A stretch of 64,000 bases of DNA from the NCBI GenBank assembly GCA_002005505.1, contig KV908546.1, forward strand, positions 124,922 through 188,921. Direction: 5' to 3'. The translations under genes were made by a program, and so were the position numbers. Source of the DNA: Botryococcus braunii. Taxonomy: Eukaryota > Chlorophyta > Trebouxiophyceae. Under the pieces are notes generated by a model. That model was not told the DNA's origin, searched no databases, and saw only the letters and a program-made list of their open reading frames with translations. Shown here piece after piece: positions 20,404 through 32,154 of this stretch. Position 1 is the stretch's first letter. Each line of letters begins with the position of its first letter.

Positions 20404-20892
20404 TGTAGTGAGGTGACGCGTGCGGTGCCGCGTCTGCGTACCTCATGCGGCTCGCCTTTCGAATTATGTGCAGGTCTTTCGAATTACGTGCACGCCTGCA
20501 TGTGTGCGCATGTGTCTTCACGCACATCGTACTACGAGAAGCTTCACAATATAGGATGTTCATGAAATGTCCAAAAGGATGCCCTCTCGTCATCCTTCTC
20601 GTGGTGCTCGCGAGAGCATCACATAGAAGGGCGATGTAGCCGGGTTCACCACAAGTTGGACTCACACTTCGAGAGACACACTTATCTTTGGGGCCTGGAT
20701 ATATCTGTTGCATATTATATTGTATTGGCGTTGGCCATATTGTTTACTGGAGACTCGGAATCGCCTGCGTGAGGAGGAGCTGCGTATTGTAAGAGGAATC
20801 GGCGTCACGTTTACTGTCTCGCGGTGTCACCCCTTCCTTAAACCCTAGTATCTCTTATTATTAAACTTGCATACACGTCTCCCTTTGTTTCA
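20404..20892 (+). repeat. 3' LTR of element J (489 bp)
   Basis: Same length as and apparently identical to 14480-14968. It is followed by TSD CCAAT at 20893-20897. Confidence 0.93.
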
Positions 20893-21406
20893 CCAATACT
20901 ATCACTCCCATCCTTTGGTGCAGGCATCTGAGACATTACAAAATCTTTTGTCATTGGGGTATCGGGCCCAACTGACTCAAGATCAAGACCAAACTTCTCC
21001 ACAAGTGCATCTATCTTAGGAATGCAATTCAGGGAGATTCTCTCTATCTCTCATGACTTGACAACCTAAGAAATCCTTCACCTCCCCCAGATCGTGGATG
21101 GTGAATTCTTTCTTGAGAAGCTCTTTCACTCTCTCCACCTCTGACATGCCCTTGGATACAATCAAGAGATCATCTACATAAATTAGCACGTAGGATTTAC
21201 CCCCATCTTCAGAGCATCTCACATAAACTCCAGCATCACTCTTGCACACCTCATACCCCATGACTTCAAGTTTGTCATTAAGGGTCTTGTGCCAGGCACG
21301 TGGGGCCTGCTTTAGGCCATAAAGTGCCTTTTTGAGTCGACACACTGTATTGCGATCACCATTCTCAAATCCTGGAGGTTGTGTTACATACACTTCTTCC
21401 TCCAGC
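20893..21406 (-). pseudogene. pol: E pol segment: reverse transcriptase core
   Basis: Minus strand encodes [31 protein letters not shown], the catalytic [10 protein letters not shown] and [16 protein letters not shown], i.e. most of copia RT. It is bounded by J (TSD CCAAT) and F (TSD CCAGC). A frame disturbance occurs near 21035-21050, just after the QVMRDRE motif. Confidence 0.9.
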
Positions 21407-21652
21407 TGTAAGAACAGTGTATCCTTGTACCTCATTATGGTCAAGGGTATACTCGTACGATACCGTACCATCATTGTCGAGACACTCAGACATTAATTCG
21501 CTATTACGCGTGCGGCTATATTTGGCGTTTTTCCTGTGCTTATCAGGAAGAATCCGCCCTCTTTGTAATCAGACTTACTTTCGAGATCGACTTTTCCGTT
21601 GTCTCACGAGTCTCACATCTCTCTTTACTCTTCCGCTTGTCTTGTTATTAGA
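21407..21652 (+). repeat. 5' LTR of element F (246 bp)
   Basis: TGTAAGAACAGTG...TTATTAGA. The TSD places the 3' terminus at GA instead of the usual CA. Confidence 0.88.
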
Positions 21653-21654
21653 TT

Positions 21655-21667
21655 TGGTATCGGCGAA
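21655..21667 (+). promoter_or_regulatory. Primer-binding site of element F
   Basis: TGGTATCGGCGAA, two bases after the LTR. It is the same site as in J and K apart from the last base. Confidence 0.75.
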
Positions 21668-21702
21668 CTAGGTTCGCTTGCTCTTGTTTTCTTTGTGTAA
21701 AG

Positions 21703-22653
21703 ATGCCACCACGTCTTAGGTCCGGTAGCAGTCTGCCTCGGGTCCGCTCGGGTAGGTCTGCCAGTCCTCGTGTCGACCTGAATCGACTAGATCCTCAGGC
21801 CATGATGCAACATCTGCAAGCCTTAGGCTTGTTGCCAGCACCAGCAGTGTCCGGCAGCCCGCCTGCAGCACCAGCAGTGTCCGGCACCCCGCCTGCAGCA
21901 CCAGCAGTGCCGCAGCCTGCTGCTGTGCCTTCTGCACCTCTTTCAGGGAAGTCCCCGAAATTTCCAGATCCTGAACATTACTCCGGAGATCCATCAGGAT
22001 TAGATGCATTTGTTTTACGCATGGAAATGTTTTTGACTGCTTATGGATATGACCTGTCCTCAAGCCAGTGTGTCGCTGTGTCAGCTATGTTTCTGCGCGG
22101 CAGAGCGCAAGAGTGGTTTACCACTCGTCATCATCTCGTGTCTGGTGGTCAGGCGTCTCCTTTACAGAGCTGGAACGAGTTTATTGATGCTCTCACTGAC
22201 GCTTTCCGCCCTGTCGAGCTGGAACGAAAGTTTTATACTGACTTGTTTGCTTTGAAGCAGGGAAAAATGGAGATCCGCAGCTATGTAGCACTTTTTAACT
22301 CTCTCCGTTCGAAGACACATGTCCCATTGCCGGAACACACCCTTTGCTTCTTGTTCTCGCAGGGCCTCCGTGCAGAGTGGCAACAGATCTTTGCTGTTCA
22401 GCGCCCAGGCACACTTGCCGAGCACTTTAAGCTTGCTGTGTCTTTGTCTGATTTGTCTGGCAGTGTTTTACCGGGTGGGAAGGGTTCTTCTCCTCCTCAG
22501 GCACCACCTGCCAGTCCTATTAAGGACCCCATTCCTAATGATCCCTGTGTGTGTACGCATTGCCACAAGTCTGGACATGTGAAAGAGCAGTGTTGGGATC
22601 TGCACCCTGATCTTGCTTTGGACTTCCTCAAGAAGAAAACCAAGAAGAACTAA
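21703..22653 (+). CDS. gag: Gypsy-type Gag, sole protein of element F
   Basis: An intact 316-residue protein. A basic N-terminus (MPPRLRSGSS) is followed by an Ala/Pro repeat region (about residues 45-85, two copies of PPAAPAVSG). A retrotransposon Gag domain (about 90-260) holds PDPEHYSGDP, FLRGRAQEWF, the typical FRPVELERKF and SYVALFNSLR. The nucleocapsid knuckle CTHCHKSGHVKEQC (CCHC spacing 2-4-4) is near residue 287 and the tail is Lys-rich. It should form or join particles and bind RNA. No pol follows. The ORF is free of stops, suggesting that Gag itself remains useful while enzymes come from another element. The start is the first ATG after the PBS. Confidence 0.92.
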   Translation: MPPRLRSGSSLPRVRSGRSASPRVDLNRLDPQAMMQHLQALGLLPAPAVSGSPPAAPAVSGTPPAAPAVPQPAAVPSAPLSGKSPKFPDPEHYSGDPSGLDAFVLRMEMFLTAYGYDLSSSQCVAVSAMFLRGRAQEWFTTRHHLVSGGQASPLQSWNEFIDALTDAFRPVELERKFYTDLFALKQGKMEIRSYVALFNSLRSKTHVPLPEHTLCFLFSQGLRAEWQQIFAVQRPGTLAEHFKLAVSLSDLSGSVLPGGKGSSPPQAPPASPIKDPIPNDPCVCTHCHKSGHVKEQCWDLHPDLALDFLKKKTKKN

Positions 22654-25106
22654 CAAGTTCTGTTTTGTGCGTTTTTGCAGGGTGCATTTGGCTGCGGATT
22701 CTTGCTCGAGGCCTCGGTGTTAGCATTTTTGCTGCGCGGCAACGTCCACGCTTTAGTTTTTGTGTATTCCTTGCTATTGGTCACTTGTTTACATCCTGCT
22801 CTGTGCCTGTCAGGCTCGAGTTGGGTTGTGGGGATGTTTCTTTTGAGGGGTAGCTGCCTCAGAAGTTGCGTTTGTCCTACAGTTTGGTGATTTTGGGAGT
22901 CTCTTGAAAGGAATTCATGGGGAGTTGCCAAACGCTTTATTTGTCCTGTGTCTATGTTATATGTGCAGTTCCACTTGAAAGGGCAAAAGTGTGTGTGTTG
23001 ACCCTTATGTGTAGGGGTGGACCACTGTGCGACGCTTCACCGTATATTATCTTCCTTTGGGTTCTCCTTTGTTTTGGCAGTTGTTTGTGCAGATTGGGAC
23101 GTGGGTCCACGTTGTTGCAACCCCTGCTGTATGGTTTTTGCTGCCTCCCTCATGTTTGTGTATACTGATGTCTCAAACCCTAGGCGCCCTTAGGGGGTAG
23201 ACTCGGTCGAGTCGAGCTCAGATGCATGGTTAATTTCCAACAGCTTGTTTGTCAATGTATATCTGTCCCTGCCTTTGTTGTGGTGTGGATTGAGGGGTTC
23301 ATGCCATGGGTTGTGGTTGGGTATTTTGCTGCGGTGTGGCCATTGCTTGTTTGCTGTTTGGGAAGTTGAGACGATTGACTATGGATTTGTAATGCACTTG
23401 ACATTGCTAAATCTCGTTTTGATTTGGACTGACAAAATCTGTTACAACAGATTGGGTTTGGGTACTGGCCATTATGTGCCTGCGTTACCTACCGTCGGCA
23501 GCTAGCTTGCTAGTCTGAATAGCATGGTGTTGGGTTTACATATAAGGCTCTCTACCTTCCTGAGTCCCTACTTGCTCTGTTTCCTCTTTGCGGTAGTAGC
23601 TGTTGTTTGCATTGTCTATAGCGTTTATAACATTTTATCTTCGTTTTCGTCGTCGACGCCGGTGGCATCGATGTCGTGCCAGGTAACCTGTCAGGTACCT
23701 GTTTTGGACCTTTCGTCGTCGGGGGCGGTGTCGTCGTCGGGGGCGGTCTTGTTTTACATGTCGTGTTCCCTTTGGAGACGTCCTGATGTGGCATATGTGC
23801 TGGTTTCCTTATTTCACAATGCATGCTGTAGTTTACAGTTGCCTTTGGGGTTCTTTGGTTCTTTGCTTGCTTAGATCCAGAGTGTGCCTTGTGTTGTCAC
23901 ATGTGTGTTAAGGTATGTGCAGGTGCCCATGGGATCTGGACTTGACAGGCGTCCGGTACGGATGCGCTCGGCTGTCACCCAGTCTTTGTGGTCACTGTGT
24001 TTTGGCTTCTGATGGAATATCTTCTGCCTGCTCTTGCTTGGGGTTGGTCTTGGAGGCAGCTGCTCATGTTGAAGTCAGCTGCGACCTCGTTTCCCCCCCT
24101 CCAGCTACGTAACCCGAGCTTGTTTATCGTATACGATGTAGCTGTATGTTTTTCTGATGGTGTGTTGCTTGTATGCTTGTTTTAGTCACCTTGCTGTTTG
24201 CCCCTCACGTTGTCCTTCACTTCCAATGATTTGTTTATCATTGTGCATGTGTGTATGTTTGTGTGTGTGTCAATCTACTTGCATCACTTGTGTGAGTGCC
24301 TTTGACCTTGCTGCACTCCTTGCAGATTTCTACTTCTTCTTTGGTTGTGTTGCAGTTGGGAGAGGAGAGCTTGTGGAGCAAGAAGCTTTACCTGTGGTAG
24401 CTACTGGATAAGCCTCGGCTTCTTCTTATTGCTTACCTGGATTTGGAGCTCCTTCCGCAGTCAACAAGCGATCCCTTAGCTTGCATATGTTATCCGGGAG
24501 GGGAGGGACCTGGGAGGGTTTGCAACATGGTGTCTGTGCCTGACATAAGGTTATATGAACCATCTTCTTATAGTACATCATAAGCAGTACAGCATAAGGT
24601 ACATGTAAAGCAGTACAGCATAAGGTCCATTGTACCTTATCTTTCTAGCTTACTGTTCTCCTTTACTTGGGTTAATACCTGTGGTCCTTTGCATCGTGGG
24701 TCTTCCACACCGTTTAACCCACAAAGTGGGAGGAACCTCGCACCCGGTTGAGGGTGGTTCCCGGTGGCTGGATGTTAAGGGATGGGGGAGCCACATGGAT
24801 TGGGAGCCCATGCCCCTCGGTATTAGCTTACAGTTACAGACAGTTCTGCCCTAGAGTTGACTTTCTATTGGAAGGGGAAGGCCCTAAAAGGCCATCTTCT
24901 ATGCAACTGGAGGGAATTGTGCCTCTTTTCCCTGCCTGGAGTATCTTCCAATATCTTGCTTCTCTGCAACTTGTAATTGATCCAATGTGTGTGGGTTAAT
25001 TACCTGAGATCAGAACGGTTGCCATTTCCTTTCTGACCTGTCTTCATGATCTGCTTTTCATGAAGAAGGGCCCCTGCCCATCATCTTCATTCCAAGGGGG
25101 AGGGAA
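22654..25106 (+). other. Noncoding T/G-rich interior of element F with polypurine tract
   Basis: About 2.45 kb rich in T and G on the + strand, with many short ORFs that look like composition artefacts. At 24575-24645 the phrase GCAGTACAGCATAAGGT is repeated. At 24715-24800 an AACCCAC-AAA-GTGGG hairpin and GGTGGCTGGATG block parallel element M. The tract AAGGGGGAGGGAA (25094-25106) precedes the 3' LTR. No pol remnant was seen. Confidence 0.65.
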
Positions 25107-25352
25107 TGTAAGAACAGTGTATCCTTGTACCTCATTATGGTCAAGGGTATACTCGTACGATACCGTACCATCATTGTCGAGACACTCAGACATTAATTCG
25201 CTATTACGCGTGCGGCTATATTTGGCGTTTCGCCTGTGCTTATCAGGAAGAATCCGCCCTCTTTGTAATCAGACTTACTTTCGAGATCGACTTTTCCGTT
25301 GTCTCACGAGTCTCACATCTCTCTTTACTCTTCCGCTTGTCTTGTTATTAGA
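25107..25352 (+). repeat. 3' LTR of element F (246 bp)
   Basis: Matches 21407-21652 with about two substitutions and is followed by TSD CCAGC. Confidence 0.9.
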
Positions 25353-27672
25353 CCAGCTCACCATTGAGAAAGGCTGTCTTAACATCTACCTGGTGAATCT
25401 CGTAACCTTCCTTAGCAGCCACAGCTAGCAAGGTTCTCCTAGCTCCATAGCTGCTGGTTGGTGCAAAGACCTCCATGACATCTACTCCAGGAATTTGTCG
25501 ACACCCCTGAGCAACCAATCTTGCCTTGAATTTCAACACATTGCCATGTGCATCCATTTTCACTGAGAAAATCCAGTGAACTGGTATTACCTTATGCCCA
25601 TGAGGTCTAGGAACATATTCCATAACCTCATGGGTGTCTAATGAATTCTGCTCTTCTTGCATCGCAGCCTTCCAGTATTCCCACTGAGGAGACATCTGAG
25701 CTTCTCTTAAATTAGAGGGAACATGGATTTTACCAAATCTAACACCAGTGTGCTTCCCCTCCTCTCCCTTACCCTTGGGAGAATCGTTGGTTGCACCCTC
25801 AGAACCCACTACTCTTCCACTGACACTCGCCGCACTACAGCTAGCTTTTCTCTCAGTGGTATCAGAGCTTTCTCTCATGCTTCTCTCTCTCTTGGATTCG
25901 CACCTCGCACTGCTCAACTTGTTGTCTTGCACGCTCACATCTTCCTCCCAAACACAGGTACCTCCCGGGAAGCATCCATAGTCAGGAGGTTTCTCACATT
26001 GTCTGAGCTTCCGGTTCACCTCCACATCCACACGCTTACACATCCTCTCAAGCTCAGGCTCTTGAGGGCTCTCACAGGCAGGGGGAGGTAGGCTCTGGTC
26101 GCCCCTTTGCTTCCCCTCCCTTTCTTGACTTGTGTGTCTCTGACTTCCACGTTGTGTCACAAGAGTCTGTGACCTCTCATCCCTGACATCCTTCTCCCAT
26201 ACACAGGTACCTCTCAGGCTGCACTTGTAATTTGGTGGTACCACACACTGTCCGTGCACCTGATTCACCTCCTCTTCTCGGCTCTCACACAAGTACTGGG
26301 ATGCAGACCCAGTACTGCTCTCACAGACATTTCTGGCTGTTTCCGAGAGAGTGGAATGTCTCTTCTCAGGACTGTGGCTGTCACCACCTTCCCCTACCAG
26401 TCCACGCCACTGATGGGGAGAGCCAGACGTTTCCACACGAGTCTCACCGCTGACATGAAGCTCATTCACTGGACAGGACCCACCCGTGCAACTCAGCTCC
26501 CTGGGACCATTTGCAGTCATGATTGTGGCTGCCCCCCTCTCATCACTAACATGAAAATCAGAGCTCTCAGACTGGCACCCATCTACCTGCACTTCCCCTG
26601 GTCCCGGTGACTGTGTGTCACTTTCTGTTAGCCCCACTTTGTCTCTGCTCTCTCCCATCGCCTGTGACAGCAGGAGTTCTCTTGCAAGTGTTCGTTGCTC
26701 ATGCCTCTGAGCTCTTGTCAGCCCAGCAGCCAAATTGGAATTCTCCAGGCTGGTTGGTCTGAGAGTCTCTTGAGCTCGCATCATTTGTTGCTGTAGTCCC
26801 GAGTCCGAATGAGCGCCGCGGGCCAGGTCCAGAGTTGCTTCGATGGTCCTTCGGATCTCCGCGGGAGCAGTGGATCTCTGGGGGTCAGGCTCGGGCTCAG
26901 CCTTCCCAGAGGGTCCTGGACATTCTGAGTCTGCGCCTTTCTGGGAAATGTGAGGGTGCAATGACTCAACGGACGAGTCCTGGATCTCTGCCTCACTGTC
27001 GTCCTCATAGGATACAGTAACGGGCTCTGGGTGCTGTTTGGAAGTGCTGGTTCTAGAGGGAACAGGGCACAGAAATTCCTCAGACTGAGCGGGAGTCACA
27101 CTGAGACCAATACGAGAGGCCCCTCTGAGATGCTCCACAAAGATGACATCTCTGCTCTCTCGCCATATACCCCCACCCATGTATATACGATAGGCTTTGG
27201 AGGAGGCTGAATAACCGGTGAGCATTCCTGGCACAGTTTTTGGTGCAAAGACTGGCCTCTGGACATCTGGGATATGCACATATGCAAGGCAGCCCCATGT
27301 GCGCAGGAGTGAGACATCAGGCTTATATCCCCAGAATAATTCAAAGGGGGTAAGGTCCCTGCCTGTACTTGGGCCCATGTTGAGCAGGGTGCATGCTGTC
27401 TCCAGGGCTTCTTTCCAGAGGGTGGGACTGGCAGCAGCAAAGGCCAGGATAGTCCGGGTTCTTTCCTTCAGGGTTCGGTTGGCTCGTTCAGCCACTCCAT
27501 TCTACTGTGGGGTGTAGGGGGCAGAGGTCTCCAGCTTAGTCCCCTGGGAGGCACAGAACTCCTTGAACCGAGCATTAATAAATTCAGTTCCTCTGTCACA
27601 TCTGACACACTTCACAGTGGTTTTTCGTTGCGTCTGCCAGTAAACAAGTAAGTCCCTGACAGCTGCACTGAT
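25353..27672 (-). pseudogene. pol: E pol segment: integrase core end, long linker, start of RT
   Basis: Minus strand from 27672. It starts in the integrase core (DLLVYWQTQRKTT, CDRGTEFINA, VAERANRTLKER) with a stop replacing the Gln just before NGVAER (near 27500), then reads open for 700 codons. The integrase C-terminus (WGYKPDVSLLRTWGC, GMLTGYSASSKAYRIYMGGG) is followed by a linker of about 400 residues. The linker contains two Cys-rich modules sharing GTCVWE-x-DV (about 26184-26250 and 25933-26001). RT then begins with KVIPVHWIFSVK and KTAFLNGEL, interrupted at F. It is bounded by F (CCAGC) and K (CTGAT). Confidence 0.9.
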
Positions 27673-28161
27673 TTTAACGAAGTGAGACGTGAACTAAGAT
27701 TTATAACAAGCTAAGCAAGGGTTTCAGGCAAGGGTGACACCGAAGGTAGGAATCGAAGTTCCAATCCGTTACAAGTTCGCAGCCCTCCTCACGCAGGTCG
27801 TCCGAGTCTCCAAAGAACAATATATAATGAACAATGTAGAGAATTCTAGATGTCTCACTCGTAGCAGCAAACCCAAAGACAATGATAACCACCCGAGTTC
27901 CTCGTCCACCTATGCGCGGATCCGGCTACGTCGTCCATCTACGAGATGCTCTCGCGAGCATAACGATATGGATGACGAGAGGAGACCCACTAGGATATTA
28001 CAGTCATTTTCCTACACACAAGGACAACGAGATCTACTCGTATCCCAAAGGGCACGAAGAAACATGAACTACGCGCACACCATTACGAACATTATGCTTA
28101 CGCGCACATCCTACGCGTAGGGGACGTGAGACGCGTCGCGCTGACGCGGCACCTCACTACA
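27673..28161 (-). repeat. 3' LTR of element K (489 bp)
   Basis: On the minus strand TGTAGTGAGG...CGTTAAA. The TSD fixes the 3' terminus as AA instead of CA. A TATA-like TTATATATTG on the minus strand lies near 27819-27828. Confidence 0.9.
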
Positions 28162-28735
28162 TACTCCCCCCTTATTCCTGTGCGTCCCCGCGCAGAAGGC
28201 AGAGCGCAACAACAAACAGACAAGACAAACAAAGGAACAAGACCTTCCAACATGCGGAGACTCAGACTTAGACCTACGGGCAACCCGCCTCCCGTGTTGC
28301 CAGACCCCAGCCGAATGCTGCGTATCGGGGTCCCCACCATAATGCAATAAGAACAAGGATCAGGCATGACTAACAGAACAAAAGACAAAACACTGAGAGA
28401 AAAACGAAAGTCCACATGATGAACAGCCAAAATGAGACACAAGGGCAGAGCTAAAAGTCCAGATGTCCAAAAGTCCAGAGTCCAAGGGGAGTCCAATTTC
28501 CACATATAGTCCAGTATTACGCCAGTATTGCACCATATTGATCAGGTGTGGTAGTGAAGTGAAAAGGCCATACACCTAATGTGCACAAACATCTATCCAG
28601 GTAAGGGACCCATGGTCAACCCTACCGGGTAAGGCAGCCTTACCCTAGCCTATCCAAAGTCCATATGGCCATACAGAGAGACCCCTCCAAGGAGGGCCAA
28701 CCGGTCGACGGGACCCTAAGGGTGGACCCTAGGAG
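28162..28735 (-). other. 3' noncoding region of element K
   Basis: Includes the purine tract next to the LTR (GGAATAAGGGGGGAGTA on the minus strand, 28162-28178). The conserved block with GACCCC/GGGGTC and GGCAAC/GTTGCC inverted repeats (about 28270-28345) is shared with J. No coding sequence was seen. Confidence 0.65.
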
Positions 28736-31700
28736 TCGTGCCCTTGGGAGGCAATGGCGGGAGCCCGTGACTCTCTCTGTACTCTTCCACTTTCTTGTGG
28801 CAACAACGCGTGACCTGTGCAAGTTATTTCCAGCTATCCTCATTTGGCTCGTTCGGATCGTCCAGAGTGCGGCCGCGTTCGCCAGTGAGTGGCTTGTGAT
28901 CCACAATGCCACCACACCCGGGATCCACGATACATCCACACCCATGTCCTTAACAATTGTGCTAGAGTATAAGCATCAGCATTCATGGTTGTAGCAGCAA
29001 AATGAGCACACTTGCTAAGCCTATCCACAACAACCCAAATCGCATCATGTCCACTTGGGGTCTTTGGGAGGTTAGTAATAAAGTCCATAGACACACTTTG
29101 CCACTTCCTTGCTGGTATTTGTAAGGGGTGAAGAAGACCAGCAGGCAAAGTATTCCGAGCCTTGACTCGTTGACAAGAGTCACAATGAGCAACATAGGCT
29201 TTGACATCCTCATACATTCCCGGCCAATACCATTCCCTTGTTACAAGCTCGTACATGCGAGTTACTCCAGGGTGACCAACATGAGGTGGATCATGTAAAG
29301 CTTCCAAAATTCCACGTCGTAGGTTCTCCACGACAAGTTCCCCATCTTTCCTTTTCCTCAAACAATGCAGGAACATATTTCCGTCCATTCCTCTCCCAAA
29401 AGCCTCCCTTTAGACTAACCTTCCTTCTATTCGCACGCGCTGCCAACCACGGATCGTATGTGTAAGCCTTCTCAAGTTTGCCAAGTAGGGATTCGTACCC
29501 ATCGGTCTCGCAGGTAAGCTCACTCGGGCTGGCCAACCCGATTTGCTCCATCGTGCCGAGGGAGCTTGGGGTCTCGTGAGCGGGCCCCGGGAGCGTGACC
29601 TTGGGGACCTTGCGGACCCGAGCTGTGAGGGTACCCTCGACATCCCGGCTGGAGGGGGTGAGGGAGTCCGGACTGGTGCGCCGACGCTTGCGCCGGAGGG
29701 CAGCCCCGGCCACAGCAGCCCCATTGTCCCTCCCCCCAGGTCCAGGGTGTTGAGTGAAGTGACACCTGGAGAGCGGATCCGCAATGTTGGTCTTGCCCGG
29801 TTCCCATACCCATTCAATCTCAAACTCCTGCAGGCGCTCGGCCCACCGAGCCCTCCGAGGACTAAGCCCCACCTGTTGACCCAAGAAGGTGTTGCACTTG
29901 TGATCCGTCACCACCGTTACTGGCTTACCTAACAAATAACATCTCCATTCCGTGAGAGCATACACTACAGCCAATAACTCCCGTTCCGTGGCACTGTAGT
30001 TCCTCTCGCTTGCTCCCAACTTTTTACTGAAATACGCACAAACCTTCCCATCTTGAAACAGTACAGCTCCCACGCCGTAATCGCATGCGTCGCACACTAC
30101 CTTAAATGGCCGACGTACGTCCGGGAGTGTTAAGATAGGGGCACTTACCAAAGCTTCCTTTATGTTGTCAAATGCTTCCTGTTGTTCCTGTCCCCACTTC
30201 CAAGGTGCTTTTGCCCCAGAGAGAGCTGTCAATGGGGTTGCCAGGATACTGTAGTTCTGAATAAACTTTCGAAAGTAATTAGACAACCCAAGAAACCTCC
30301 TAACTTCCGTTACGTTTGTGGGCGTAGGCCACTCCTGCACCACCTTGACTTTATCCATATCCACTTCCAACCCATTTTCCCCAATGATGTGTCTCAAGTA
30401 TTTCAATTGTTTCTCAAAGAAAGAGCATTTGACAAGTTTTGCCAGGAGTTGGTGTTCGCGTAGACGGGTGAAAACTCTGTCCAACTGCAGAAGGTGTTCC
30501 TCTTCCGTTTTGCTATAAATGAGCACATCATCCAAGTATACAACCACAAAGCCTTCCCTTATAAAGTCGTGAAAAACCTCATTCATAAGCCGTTGAAATG
30601 TCGCGGGCGCGTTGGTCAAACCAAAGGGAAGTACAAGAAATTCGTACAAGCCAAAAGGGGTCCTGAAGGCAGTTTTAGGCACATCCTCCGTGCGAAGTCG
30701 CACTTGATGGTACCCAGACAACAAGTCCAAGCTCGAAAACACCTTGGCTCCCTTAAGCCTATCCAATAGATCGTCAATTCTGGGGAGAGGGTACCTATCC
30801 GAGATGGTAATTTTATTCAGGGACGGTAGTCTATTACCATACGCAAACTTCCATCCTTCTTTCTAACAAACAAAACAGGTGAAGCAAATGGTGAGCAACT
30901 TGACCTGATCAATCCTAGCTTTAACAACTCATCAACCGTTTTTTCGCATTCCGCAAGTTCACTTGGAGCAAGACGGTACGCGGGCCTATTGGGGGCCGAT
31001 GTCCTTCTTCCAAATTTATTGTGTGAAACACTTCCCGCTCCGGGGGTAACCCCGGGAGTTGTTTTGCAAGTAAGTCCTCATTTGCAAGTAACAAGTCTTT
31101 CAGGGCCTGTGGCTTGCCTTCCAACATGTCATTTATTTGATTAGTGAAAGTCATACCGGTACTACTGGGGGGTTTTGTGACGACGGGGGTGTCGTCCATA
31201 GATTTGTCGGTGTCCGCCAGGTCGGCCTCACTTGAGGCGTCCTCCCCGGTGATGTCCACCAGTTCAGCCTGCTCATTCACAAGCACAGTATACAAACAAA
31301 CCTTCCAAACATCTTGACCCTTCCATCCTTTTCCATCCTATCCTTCCTTCCTTCCTTCCTCTCTTGTGCTTGTAAACCCCAAACAAGTTTTGGCCCCACT
31401 GGCAACGATGAATTTGCGTGTTTTAGGGTGACCCACTTCCCATTATGTCTAAATTGAGCAGCCTTCACACAAAAATCAATTGAGACTCCTCTTTCTTCCA
31501 TCCAGTCCTGCCCCAAAATCATGTCTACCCCATCAATCATGGCAGGGCTTACAATGAAGTTGTGACGGGAAGTTATACCAGGCTTGAGTGTAAACGACAC
31601 ATCTACCGTTCCTTTCGTATCGGACACACTTCCATCAGCAAGAGTCACGGATATGCATGCGGGTTTGTATCGCACCCCTAGCCCTTGCAAAGTATCACTT

Positions 31701-32143
31701 TTAATAAACGAATGAGATGCCCCACTATCAAACAACACTGAAAGGATTTTCCCCTTAACATTCGCCGGAAAGGTCATAGCTAGCGGAGAGTCAGTAGTAA
31801 CACTTCCCACGGTGAGTGTGGGTCTTGGGGGAACCACACAACATACAAAAGAGAATGGGTATACACTAGTTTGACCATTCATGTCCACCGCCTGTCCCTT
31901 CCTTCCTGAACACACTTCCACAATCCTTCCTTGCATACGGTGAGCATAGAGACTCTTACTTTTCCAAGTTTTCCTTCCCACAATGAAACAACAAGTGAGG
32001 GACGGGTTGCACCTTTGTTCCCACAAAAACTTGGAAATCTCAGATTCAGCCTTCCTAACATTTGGCACCACAAGGTTCACCCCTTCCTTTCCCAAATTGG
32101 AGGCCACAAGAGAGTGCAAAACATGCAAGCAAGTGGCATCCAT
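28736..32143 (-). pseudogene. pol: Gypsy Pol of element K, frameshifted and with integrase deletion
   Basis: Minus strand from the ATG at 32143 (MDATCLHVLH), 11 nt after gag, as in J. The protease reads DSGASHSFIK, then a frameshift falls in a GGAAG repeat (about 31325-31365). A second shift follows HRPP (about 31000). RT (LPFGLTNAPATFQR, YLDD near 30530-30541), RNase H and integrase HHCC are open from 30766 to 29291, with another shift near 29380. Relative to J, about 0.7 kb is missing after LLRTWVWMYRG (near 28930). That stretch holds the second and third catalytic residues of integrase, and the chromodomain core is also lost. It cannot integrate by itself. Confidence 0.9.
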
Positions 32144-32154
32144 GGCTTCAGAAT

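Larger units (their letters stand above)
14480..20892 (+). mobile_element. Ty3/gypsy chromovirus J, 6.4 kb, TSD CCAAT
   Basis: It has two 489-bp LTRs (14480-14968 and 20404-20892) that look identical, a PBS, a short gag, an uninterrupted 1388-codon pol with chromodomain and a polypurine tract (20388-20403). The TSD CCAAT is at 14475-14479 and 20893-20897. PR-RT-RH-INT-chromodomain order defines a chromovirus. It is recent by LTR identity. The gag lacks the central domain present in related element K. Confidence 0.95.
21407..25352 (+). mobile_element. Gag-only LTR element F (TR-GAG-like), TSD CCAGC
   Basis: It has two 246-bp LTRs (21407-21652 and 25107-25352) with about two differences (TTTTCC versus TTCGCC near 21520), PBS 21655-21667, one intact gag (21703-22653) and a 2.45-kb noncoding remainder with a polypurine tract before the 3' LTR. 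The TSD CCAGC is at 21402-21406 and 25353-25357. There is no protease, RT or integrase. It matches the TR-GAG class of non-autonomous elements known from plants. Confidence 0.9.

Noticed and set aside
22654..25106. Chain of short + strand ORFs rich in Cys, Leu and Val
   Set aside because: They follow from the T/G-rich base composition and show no conserved motif.
27734..28120. 128-codon ORF repeated at 33506-33892
   Set aside because: It lies wholly in the identical K LTRs, opposite to the element; repetition reflects the LTR, not selection on protein.
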